Below are positions 10,801 to 16,612 of a stretch of DNA of 25,063 nucleotides, in pieces (the stretch's first letter is position 1; each line of letters starts with the position of its first letter). This DNA is from a virus. The DNA lies in IMG/VR virus record IMGVR_UViG_3300033153_002968, positions 1-25,063 of that record, one strand, 5' to 3'. The notes below the pieces were generated by a model. It was not told the DNA's origin. It saw only the letters and a program-made list of their open reading frames with translations, and did not search any database. Made by a program: the position numbers and the translations under genes.

Positions 10801-12351
10801 GATTGGTCGGTAGTACATTCCGATATGGAAGACCCCGACCCTCACGCTTACTACGTTAATTTCCCTACGGGGTATGCGCAGTTTATCGCGGCTACAGATA
10901 CTCCCGTCTTACAACTTCAGCAGAATGTTTTAGACGCTACAAGCTCGAAGAGCTATGAGATAAATTGTAATATTGATTATGGGCAAGGCCCTGACGTAGT
11001 ATCAAACGGAGATTTTAGTGCTACGGGAACGGAAGAAGTAACATATCCAAACTTCACAAACTCAGATATATCTCAATGGAGAATAGCTGAAGATGCCGGT
11101 ACTCCACGTGCTACAATGGAGTGGAACGCAAGTAAGTTTCTACACTTAGAATATGACACCGCATTAGGGGGGGCATTAAATTCAAACTCATTAGGTCAAG
11201 CATACGATACAAGCTACAAAGTGACTATGAGGGTTCGAGGTACTAAAGCAGATGGTGTGACTGCTCAAGGTAGCGCATTTGGTTCAATAGGTGAAAATGG
11301 TCAACTCGGTCAAGTTGTTTCAAATCCAACTCTTACTGCTGATTGGCAAGATTATGAGTTCTATGTGGTTTCTTTGGCAGCCACTTTCAGATTGTATTTA
11401 GCGAGTGCAGCAGTTGGTGACTTAGTTGATTTCGATAGTATTTCAATTCTACCACTCGGAGAGGATTGGACATTTTTTGCGGTTGATGCTACCAACACAA
11501 TCAGTATTGAAAGCGGAGGCGCAAGGGTTATCTCTGCGGGAGTAGATATCTCACTACGTCAGCCGTGTTTAGAACTTGGAAAGTTTTATAAACTAACTTG
11601 TGATACCACTATAACGACAGGTAAATTAGGTATAGCCAATACAACTACGGGAAGTGGAAATATAGATTTAGAGGAGGGTTATAACGAGAAGTATTTCACA
11701 GCAGCTTCAACACAATTAATTATTAAAAGAATAACGGGTGTGGAAAATGTTTTAATAGACAACATCACAGTCCAAGAGCTCGATAGCCCGCAGATAAAGA
11801 TAGGTTCAGGAGGACTTACTTTGCCAAAATTAGGGCAAGGCGATAACACCCAAACTATTACCGACTCTTCTGCTGCAAACTTCTACTTCTTAAGAGGGGG
11901 AGGGGGCGCTGTAGATTATAACGCTAAGATTACCGATGTAACTGTTCGTGAAACAGGAATGAATTGGGTGACCTATGGCTCTCAAGTGAATTTCTATAAT
12001 GGATATACCGAGTTAGTTATTGATTCATCAAATACTAATGTAGGAATTTATCAAGAGGATGTTTTCCAAAGTGGAGTGAAGTATAGAGTTGATGTAACTA
12101 TGAAAGCTACTGCATCTTTCGATGCAGAGATAGTAGAAAGCAATGGTGCTTCTACTATAACTAGCATAGGAACTCCTTCTCTTACTACCGAGTACCAAGA
12201 TTTTACCTACTACTTCACCGGGACAGGGAGCTATGACTTATTTATCCATAGATTATCTACTGCCTCTTCTGCAGATGAAACTATATATATCAAGTCTGCG
12301 TCTGTAAGACAGATGGCTGATGACACCATAACAGTAAACGCACTATTCTAA
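7894..12351 (+). CDS. giant repeat adhesin with jelly-roll modules, 1485 aa
   Basis: The N-terminal about 155 residues and the final ALF match the 162-aa neighbour; the about 1330 residues between are an array of roughly nine carbohydrate-binding-module-like units of about 110-120 residues. A typical unit runs from a W-containing start through GKSYK and FY/FVR strands to a linker such as VSVKELGEDW (module ends near 8890, 9415, 9757, 10113, 10464, 10806, 11466, 11781, 12351). Several are preceded by a LITNGDF head. Two units are cut: one breaks off near 10990 and restarts, and near 11785-11970 only the second half of one is present. Such tandem jelly-roll proteins bind sugars on host surfaces in many phages. 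Some modules, for example 8560-8890, look more A/T-rich than others, suggesting module exchange. Binding target unknown. Confidence 0.8.
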   Translation: MAYQKLQPGRSRPYTISTFSDTVDNVALFDNPILGLTATSGTPGVLTSFTPTTFIQDKVQPGDLVQNATPASRGQSTLVKQVVSDTELILEDADAIFFPNNVFLITPPPSEPAVLNVTQSTTGGISLKITTSGGDDLTFVGLQSGSYLPVQTTRIWETVGDNLVENGSFRSGSNLIQNGSFKEIGPELITNGNFTDISEELIVNGDFTATGSELVVNGDFATDSDWTEINGAKISGGKANIDGDGTSFTSISQASIFTEGKSYKVTADVTITSGLGLKFQDGANNENIGFATTSGSYTFYFVATSNATLVIGRRTGGTAFKSSVDNVSVKQLVDHTVISDDLITNGDFSAASSNLVTNPNFTDTGSEMNVLTSSGSAWSDHYRLEPYTNTVSYLGNNVTELTYFDNPELGYQYFTSAYNLNTATLTIGKSYKIEVTCKVNSGTFSIRTGSDIGAYYTTGFDNTDYETITIYAYCSGNSHNWIKFDDFGTGQILSVNNISVKELGEDWGVQEPSGQSVVFSNNQLHVTYDSTATQGSTGVSQVALDFDTSYKISIDVAEVSGQFKVQVGANSQTINTPGIHTFYKKTIATAGGDTLYLVRLTNAISTEFKINSIIVQELGEDWGVSQAGSVAYNENGATITSINGGAGEYKLYQDDVTTSGKSYKVVYTIYANGITGTNRLRYYDGANYLVADSSVGTHTLYFTRLPPTDRWYWNLTTDAGSPTTDYVTISSTSVEETVSDWSIEMSDGSAQTATKYAEILASGCRIVSDDTATPYVIVQQAALETGKNYKGSVSVTNSDTGEIRVNFGGSNSGSFIDGSNTFYASNTSSSNITFVRNASDVDTTFTHVSAKEVGQGWSVHGSDADHFVEFPGVGARYYSLDANVVLELRQLAIPASGYGKIFKITANCAFTSASAIRVYSGGQDVGLFTEGDNTLYFIAQASASIQFVREVNAPTDVLITNVSVQEVGQDWSVVHSDMEDPDPHAYYVNFPTGYAQFIAATDTPVLQLQQNVLDATSSKSYEINCNIDYGQGPDVVSNGDFSATGTEEVTYPNFTNSDISQWRIAEDAGTPRATMEWNASKFLHLEYDTALGGALNSNSLGQAYDTSYKVTMRVRGTKADGVTAQGSAFGSIGENGQLGQVVSNPTLTADWQDYEFYVVSLAATFRLYLASAAVGDLVDFDSISILPLGEDWTFFAVDATNTISIESGGARVISAGVDISLRQPCLELGKFYKLTCDTTITTGKLGIANTTTGSGNIDLEEGYNEKYFTAASTQLIIKRITGVENVLIDNITVQELDSPQIKIGSGGLTLPKLGQGDNTQTITDSSAANFYFLRGGGGAVDYNAKITDVTVRETGMNWVTYGSQVNFYNGYTELVIDSSNTNVGIYQEDVFQSGVKYRVDVTMKATASFDAEIVESNGASTITSIGTPSLTTEYQDFTYYFTGTGSYDLFIHRLSTASSADETIYIKSASVRQMADDTITVNALF
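8377..8568 (+). repeat. five tandem 13-residue NGxF repeats
   Basis: In frame within the 1485-aa gene, five units start at 8377 (36 bp), 8413, 8452, 8491 and 8530 (39 bp each). They read NLVENGSF, NLIQNGSF, ELITNGNF, ELIVNGDF and ELVVNGDF, each followed by five or fewer variable residues. Two more appear from about 8914 (LITNGDF, LVTNPNF) and another pair near 11000. They look like stacked heads of jelly-roll modules whose bodies have been lost. Confidence 0.85.
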
Positions 12352-12355
12352 CACC

Positions 12356-13156
12356 ATGCCAATAGCTATAGAAATAGGAAATATCGTAGGCGGGATGTCA
12401 GGGAGTGCTGCAGTAGCCCCTTCTCCCCGTCCTACTTCAGGGTTTAAGTTTTCTGTAGATACAAGGTTGCGCGGGTCAGCTAGTGACACCTTCGTTCTAC
12501 CCTTACAAGCTGCGGGAACTTATAACTTTGATGTCGATTGGGGTGATGGCACAACAGATACTATCACAACATTCAATCAAGCTGAGGCTACCCATGTTTA
12601 TAGCGCAGGCGGAGTATATACTATTGAATGTACAGGAACTTTAAAAATCTTCACTTTCACTAATGCAGGTGATAAGATGAAGATACACGAAATATATAAT
12701 TGGGGAGGGAGTAGTTTAGATTTAGGAGGTGGAACTTTTTCTTTTGCGGGATGCGCTAACCTATCTGTCTCTGCTACTGACAGTCCTGCTAACACAGGCG
12801 ATATAGCGGGAGCTTTTTACCTAGTCTCCTCTTCGGGATTTACAGGGGGGATATCAGCGTGGGATATGTCTAACACAGCTTCGTGTCAGTTCCTTTGTTA
12901 TAACTCACCAAACTATAATGAAGATATCAGCGGTTGGGATGTCTCTAGTATTACTAACTTCTCATTTGCTTTTACAGGTACAGCTATGAGTGTTGCGAAC
13001 TATGATGCTTTGCTTATCGCATGGTCTGCACAGACCGTACAGAGTGGAGTAACTTTTTCTACTTCTGCTCAATATACTGCAGGAGGAGCTGCCGCCGCAG
13101 CTAGAACTACTTTAATAGGTAAAGGATGGACAATGGTTGATGGAGGAAGCGTTTAA
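12356..13156 (+). CDS. PKD/BspA-like surface protein, 266 aa
   Basis: Begins MPIAIEIGNIVGG. Residues about 45-95 include DVDWGDGTTDTI and HVYSAGGVYTIEC, the hallmark of PKD-type immunoglobulin-like domains. Further on, ISAWDMSNTASCQF and DISGWDVSSITNFSFAF match the BspA-type leucine-rich repeat (DUF285) found in surface proteins of Bacteroidota and others. The C-terminal segment ANYDALLIAWSAQ and KGWTMVDGG is the usual end of such proteins. It is probably a virion adhesin or fibre component working with the upstream repeat protein, from which it is separated by 4 nt. Only two repeat units remain, fewer than in bacterial relatives. Confidence 0.75.
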   Translation: MPIAIEIGNIVGGMSGSAAVAPSPRPTSGFKFSVDTRLRGSASDTFVLPLQAAGTYNFDVDWGDGTTDTITTFNQAEATHVYSAGGVYTIECTGTLKIFTFTNAGDKMKIHEIYNWGGSSLDLGGGTFSFAGCANLSVSATDSPANTGDIAGAFYLVSSSGFTGGISAWDMSNTASCQFLCYNSPNYNEDISGWDVSSITNFSFAFTGTAMSVANYDALLIAWSAQTVQSGVTFSTSAQYTAGGAAAAARTTLIGKGWTMVDGGSV

Positions 13157-13167
13157 TAAAAAAAATA

Positions 13168-13386
13168 ATGAGTACAGAAATTTGCTACCCTAAAGAAGAG
13201 ACATGGTTTATATGTTTTACTACTGCTGAAAAGTTAGTGGTAACGGCGTATTCTTCATTTACTACAGATGAGTGTATGGAAACCCCATGGGAAACTATAG
13301 AGCAGTATACCGTACAGCAAGAGTGGAATGATAGATTAGCGGAGTATGGAATAACCCCATTACTTCCTCCAAATGAAGCAAGATAA
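13168..13386 (+). CDS. hypothetical protein, 72 aa
   Basis: Begins MSTEICYPKEETWFICF behind a very A-rich leader (a run of A then ATAATG), a strong initiation context in Bacteroidota. It has many aromatic and acidic residues and no recognised domain. It lies between the fibre gene and the lysis cassette and overlaps the next gene by one base (TAATG). A small tail protein or chaperone is possible, but nothing proves it. Confidence 0.6.
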   Translation: MSTEICYPKEETWFICFTTAEKLVVTAYSSFTTDECMETPWETIEQYTVQQEWNDRLAEYGITPLLPPNEAR

Positions 13387-13595
13387 TGGATATAACCGGA
13401 ATATATGAGATAGTAATCTTATCAGCAGGAATAGTGGGAGTATATGTCAGAATAAATAACGAAGTATCTAAGCTTAAGAATAGAGTATATACTCTCGAGC
13501 AGAACAGGCATGAGGTTACTGATATGTTAAGACAGCTTCAGGTAGATATTCAGGAGATAAAACTCCTCCTTGCTCGCAAACAGATTGACTCTTGA
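13386..13595 (+). CDS. membrane-anchored coiled-coil protein, lysis-associated
   Basis: This 69-aa protein has a hydrophobic N-terminal segment (residues about 5-21, GIYEIVILSAGIVGVYV) followed by a coiled-coil stretch (INNEVSKLKNRVYTLEQNRH onwards to the end). That architecture resembles phage lysis accessory proteins such as inner spanins or small holins. Its place before the amidase and holin supports a lysis role, but no outer spanin was found. The stop overlaps the amidase start as TTGA. Confidence 0.6.
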   Translation: MDITGIYEIVILSAGIVGVYVRINNEVSKLKNRVYTLEQNRHEVTDMLRQLQVDIQEIKLLLARKQIDS

Positions 13596-14035
13596 GAGAT
13601 ATAGATAAGTTAATAGTTCATTGTTCCGCTACTAGAGAGGGGCAAGATATTAGTGTAGATACTATCAGGGGGTGGCACGTAGTAGAACGGGGATGGTCAG
13701 ATATCGGGTATCATTATGTTATCTATTTAGATGGGACTATAATGCCGGGACGACCCGAAGAGATACAGGGTGCTCACTGCAAAGGTTATAATAAATCAAG
13801 TTTGGGGATATGCTATATCGGAGGCGTGGAAGTAGATGGTGTAACACCTAAAGACACCCGCACCTCGGAACAGAAATCAGCTCTTAAGGCTATGCTTTTA
13901 GAGCTTAAGTCAGTATATTGTAGTTCTGTGGTGCATGGTCACCGGGATTTTTCTTCTAAAGCTTGCCCAAGTTTTGATGCTACCGCAGAGTATAAATGGA
14001 TAAGCGAATACTACGATGCGGAAGAAGAGATTTAA
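13592..14035 (+). CDS. N-acetylmuramoyl-L-alanine amidase (T7-lysozyme type endolysin)
   Basis: This 147-residue zinc amidase cuts the bond between muramic acid and L-alanine in peptidoglycan. The zinc ligands of T7 lysozyme are visible as H10 in VHCSAT, H117 in HGHRDF and C125 in KACPSFD; K123 and the tyrosine in GYHY complete the active-site pattern. The start is TTG 13592: no ATG precedes the essential histidine and the TTG overlaps the upstream stop as TTGA. There is no signal peptide, so export needs the holin encoded just downstream, whose start overlaps this gene by 20 nt. Confidence 0.93.
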   Translation: MRDIDKLIVHCSATREGQDISVDTIRGWHVVERGWSDIGYHYVIYLDGTIMPGRPEEIQGAHCKGYNKSSLGICYIGGVEVDGVTPKDTRTSEQKSALKAMLLELKSVYCSSVVHGHRDFSSKACPSFDATAEYKWISEYYDAEEEI

Positions 14036-14462
14036 AGAAACAAAAATCGGGGGATGGCTAAAAGATAAAGCCCCGGAGATTTTAAATGCAGCAGGCGACC
14101 TATTGCCTGACGCAGGACTTCTCGGTATAGTAGGGAAAATGATTGATAGTTCTCAGCTTAGTTCTGAGGATAAGGCCCTTGCACATAAACAACTTACAGA
14201 GCTTTACCAACTTGAGGTAGAAGACCGAAAGAGTGCACGGAGGCTATACTCTACCGATAGCTCGGTTCAGAAAGTCTTAGCTATAGTCTTTACTATAGCC
14301 TACTTTTTACTTAGCTATATTATGTTTAAATATTTTATCGAAGAGGATATTTCTCTTGGGGAATTTGAGATAAGTTTTATCTCAACTATCTTTGGCGCTA
14401 TGAGCGCAAAGGTAAATACGGTAGTAGACTTTTTCTTTGGAGGCTCATCTAAAAAAGACTAA
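14016..14462 (+). CDS. holin of the 3TM family, probable
   Basis: A 148-aa protein beginning MRKKRFKETKIGGWLKD. It has a charged helical first half with ELYQLEVEDRKSARRLY, then two or three membrane segments (about 86-104, VLAIVFTIAYFLLSYIMFK; and about 115-141) and a short basic tail. The order E..DRKSAR, hydrophobic hairpin, FFFGGSSKKD closely resembles the GTA/phage 3TM holin family. It would form the membrane lesion that releases the amidase encoded just upstream. Confidence 0.8.
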   Translation: MRKKRFKETKIGGWLKDKAPEILNAAGDLLPDAGLLGIVGKMIDSSQLSSEDKALAHKQLTELYQLEVEDRKSARRLYSTDSSVQKVLAIVFTIAYFLLSYIMFKYFIEEDISLGEFEISFISTIFGAMSAKVNTVVDFFFGGSSKKD

Positions 14463-14473
14463 AGAAAAACCTG

Positions 14474-14481
14474 TATCTTTG
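14474..14481 (+). promoter_or_regulatory. -7 box between lysis and late structural genes
   Basis: TATCTTTG matches TAnnTTTG; it lies 12 nt after the holin stop and 22 nt before ATG 14504. The gene that follows starts behind an A/T-rich leader. No terminator separates it from the holin gene, so it may boost rather than start the unit. Confidence 0.65.
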
Positions 14482-14503
14482 TACAAACTTTAATTATACT
14501 ATA

Positions 14504-14737
14504 ATGAAAAAATTAACTACAGAAGAACTTAACGACGTTCAATCTTTCGTGGGGGAATTCAATACTCTCAAGATGAAAATCGGAGATGCTGTTCTCGCAC
14601 AATCTACTCTCGTAGGTCAAATAGACCTGTTGAAAGAAGAATACAACGCCTATGAGCTTAAGCTTATGGAGAAGTACGGGGAAGATGCAGTCATTAATGT
14701 TCAGACGGGAGATATTACGAAAAAAGAAAAAGAATAA
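14504..14737 (+). CDS. small coiled-coil phage protein, 77 aa
   Basis: Begins MKKLTTEELNDVQSFVGEF. The heptad-like middle (VLAQSTLVGQIDLLKEEYNA) and the ending KLMEKYGEDAVINVQTGDI match a common family of short phage proteins of unknown role encoded near virion genes. It is probably an elongated helical dimer. First gene behind the promoter at 14474 and 2 nt upstream of the next gene. Confidence 0.75.
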   Translation: MKKLTTEELNDVQSFVGEFNTLKMKIGDAVLAQSTLVGQIDLLKEEYNAYELKLMEKYGEDAVINVQTGDITKKEKE

Positions 14738-14739
14738 AG

Positions 14740-15369
14740 ATGTCAAAGATTAGTTCATACCCTATTATTGCAACTCCTGTAGTAGGAGATATTGTTATTG
14801 GAACAGATGTTTCAGATAGTAATAAAACAAAGAACTTCAAGGTAGAAGATATAGCAGCCCTTGCCGGAGGATATATTAACGTTCTTAAAGCGGCATCCAC
14901 TACTTCTGCCACAGATATATCTCCTGTAGACACCCCTATTCAAGTGGAGTTTGGCCCTGCTACAAAAGCGGCTTCCGACCCTGTTATGATAGACGCGGTT
15001 GGATTAATTACTTTTAACGAAGCCGGGACATATATCGTTGAGCCTGTAATACTTTTTGCACAAAGGGCAGCGTCGAAAACAACTAATACACAATTTGCAT
15101 TACAGTATAGCTCTACGGGAGGAGCCCCAACTGTAAACGTCAAAAATACACAGGTTATCGGGCAATATGATGAGCCGGCATTGAGGAAAACATGGTCTGA
15201 GCAATTTATTATAGACGCGGCGGCAGGTTCTACAGCCGTACTTAAAGTGTGTGCTAGTTCATCAGGCACTGCAACCGCGGATGCACGTCTTAACTCCTTT
15301 ACATCTTCAGGATTAGGAGATTTATCTACTGCACCTGCATCTAGCTTAGTGATATGGAAGACTGTTTAG
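14740..15369 (+). CDS. virion structural/fibre protein, 209 aa
   Basis: Begins MSKISSYPIIATPVVGDIVIGTD, a start shared by many tail-fibre or head-fibre-like proteins of Bacteroidota phages. The N-terminal about 45 residues probably attach it to the virion, and residues about 65-209 form an all-beta domain (VEFGPATK..., GTYIVEPVILFAQ..., LVIWKTV) resembling the trimeric C1q/TNF-like heads of fibres. This is inference from pattern. No catalytic motif. It is 2 nt from the preceding gene and 1 nt from the next. Confidence 0.7.
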   Translation: MSKISSYPIIATPVVGDIVIGTDVSDSNKTKNFKVEDIAALAGGYINVLKAASTTSATDISPVDTPIQVEFGPATKAASDPVMIDAVGLITFNEAGTYIVEPVILFAQRAASKTTNTQFALQYSSTGGAPTVNVKNTQVIGQYDEPALRKTWSEQFIIDAAAGSTAVLKVCASSSGTATADARLNSFTSSGLGDLSTAPASSLVIWKTV

Positions 15370-15370
15370 T

Positions 15371-15589
15371 ATGGATATACGTAAAGTTTCTATCGGCCCT
15401 GACTATAAGTCAGGCGCTATGCATTATATAGTAGGTCAGAGTGTTCTAAACGGAGATTATCGTATCCACCTTATACGCTCGGAGCAAGACGAGATAAAAA
15501 TTTGGATAGAGAGAGAGGGAGAGATTATCTTATGGAAGTCTTTTACATCTACTATGCCTATTTCAATTGAATATAATATCAACTTTTAA
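15371..15589 (+). CDS. conserved small phage protein, 72 aa
   Basis: Begins MDIRKVSIGPDYKSGAMHY. The pattern KVSIGPDYKSGAMHYIVGQ...IHLI...WKSFT-x-MPISIEYNI is one I recognise from small proteins in flavobacterial phages; the role is unknown. A 7-bp inverted repeat (15398-15404 with 15408-15414) lies over codons 10-15 and may be coincidental. Two bases separate it from the next gene. Confidence 0.75.
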   Translation: MDIRKVSIGPDYKSGAMHYIVGQSVLNGDYRIHLIRSEQDEIKIWIEREGEIILWKSFTSTMPISIEYNINF

Positions 15590-15591
15590 TT

Positions 15592-15768
15592 ATGGATATA
15601 GAATCTATAAAATCTCAAATTGAGAAACTAACTATAGCTAAAGAAAGCGCGTCAAGTTTTGATGAACGCCTAGGATTGCATGACCAAATACACACACTGC
15701 AGATGGAGTTGGATGGAGTTGCTCCGTCAGGGCATAATCCTATTGAGTGTATAGGCTGTGGGTCATAA
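15592..15768 (+). CDS. small helical protein with C-terminal CxxC, 58 aa
   Basis: ATG 15592 to TAA 15766-15768, beginning MDIESIKSQIEKLTIAK. Residues 1-42 are helical and charged; the end PIECIGCGS carries a CxxC pair that could bind zinc or iron. The stop overlaps the next start as TAATG, in line with the rest of the operon. No assigned family. Confidence 0.65.
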   Translation: MDIESIKSQIEKLTIAKESASSFDERLGLHDQIHTLQMELDGVAPSGHNPIECIGCGS

Positions 15769-16331
15769 TGAAATCTCCTTTCTATTTTATTACAAAACCC
15801 AAGGGTGGAACTCGATATAGCAACTCTGTTAATTGGGATGGTGTAGAGTTTATAACCAACACTTCTGAAGAAGACCATAGGTTTTCGAATCGTATAGCTG
15901 AAGTAATAGAAGTTCCGCTAGGTTATAATGGCCCAATAAAGGAGGGTTACCAACTACTTGTTCACCACAATGTTTTTAAGTTCTATAATGATATAAAAGG
16001 CAGACGTAAAAGTGGTAGGAGTTTTTTTAAAGACGATTTATATTTTGTAGATACAGAGCAATTCTTTATGTACCACGATGGTACAAAATGGCATGCCTAT
16101 GATAGATATTGTTTTGTTTCTCCTATACCTACGGAAGATTGTTTTCTATATAAACCCTTCAGTGAGGAACCCCTTATGGGTAAGATGCGTTATCCAAATG
16201 AGTATCTAAAAAATATCGGTATAGTAGATGGGGCAAAGGTATCCTTTACTCCCGATAGCGAGTATGAATTTGAAGTAGACGGAGAGAAGCTCTATCGTAT
16301 ATATGACCATCAGATAACTATGACCCTATGA
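15768..16331 (+). CDS. GroES-like fold phage protein, 187 aa
   Basis: I choose ATG 15768 (MKSPFYFITKPKGG), overlapping the previous stop as TAATG. The middle (RIAEVIEVPLGYNGPIKEGYQLLVHH) reads like a GroES beta-barrel (promoter of the value, then GD-like turn), and the end (VSFTPDSEYEFEVDGEKLYR) repeats the KVxF...EFxxDGExLYRI pattern seen at the end of GroES barrels. It is twice the length of GroES, so it may carry a duplicated or expanded barrel. It lies just upstream of the terminase genes. It might be a phage-specific co-chaperonin or an assembly factor. Family call is by pattern and tentative. Confidence 0.5.
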   Translation: MKSPFYFITKPKGGTRYSNSVNWDGVEFITNTSEEDHRFSNRIAEVIEVPLGYNGPIKEGYQLLVHHNVFKFYNDIKGRRKSGRSFFKDDLYFVDTEQFFMYHDGTKWHAYDRYCFVSPIPTEDCFLYKPFSEEPLMGKMRYPNEYLKNIGIVDGAKVSFTPDSEYEFEVDGEKLYRIYDHQITMTL

Positions 16332-16612
16332 GCTCTAAAGAAATTAAGCTAAAGATTATTGAGGCAGGCCATCGAGCTGTAGAGCAACTTATAAAAGTAG
16401 CTAAGGAGCAGATTATAAAACCTGACCCCGAAGATGACCTATCTGCGGATAAGTTAAAGAATGCAGCGGCTACTAAGAAGCTCGCCATCTTCGATGCCTT
16501 TGAGATTTTAAACCGCATAGAGTCTGAGAAGGAGACTATTGAATCGTTAGAGAGAGGTGACCCAAAAAATATCGATACTAAACAAGGATTTGCAGAACGA
16601 AGGTCAAAGTAA
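16328..16612 (+). CDS. terminase small subunit candidate, 94 aa
   Basis: Begins MSSKEIKLKIIEAGHRAVEQL and is predicted helical throughout, with KLKNAAATKKLAIFDAFEILNRI in the middle. It lies directly upstream of, and overlaps by 56 nt, the large terminase gene; the size and position suit a DNA-recognition subunit, but no helix-turn-helix is obvious. Its start overlaps the previous stop by ATGA. Confidence 0.5.
   Translation: MSSKEIKLKIIEAGHRAVEQLIKVAKEQIIKPDPEDDLSADKLKNAAATKKLAIFDAFEILNRIESEKETIESLERGDPKNIDTKQGFAERRSK

Noticed and set aside
8377-12351. Diversity-generating retroelement target in the repeat adhesin
   Set aside because: Variable repeats in a fibre gene suggest this, but there is no reverse transcriptase gene and no template repeat with adenine-directed differences in the window.
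14393-14408. GCGCT-ATG-AGCGC hairpin in the holin gene
   Set aside because: Short coding palindrome with no link to a start, stop or T-tract; most likely chance.
15398-15414. 7-bp inverted repeat with 3-nt loop at the start of the 72-aa gene
   Set aside because: It falls on the conserved codons for PDYKSG and is probably a by-product of coding; no second copy was found.
16070-16084. GTACC-N5-GGTAC palindrome within the GroES-like gene
   Set aside because: It has the spacing of the promoter operators but differs at the inner base of each arm and lies in coding sequence away from any promoter.
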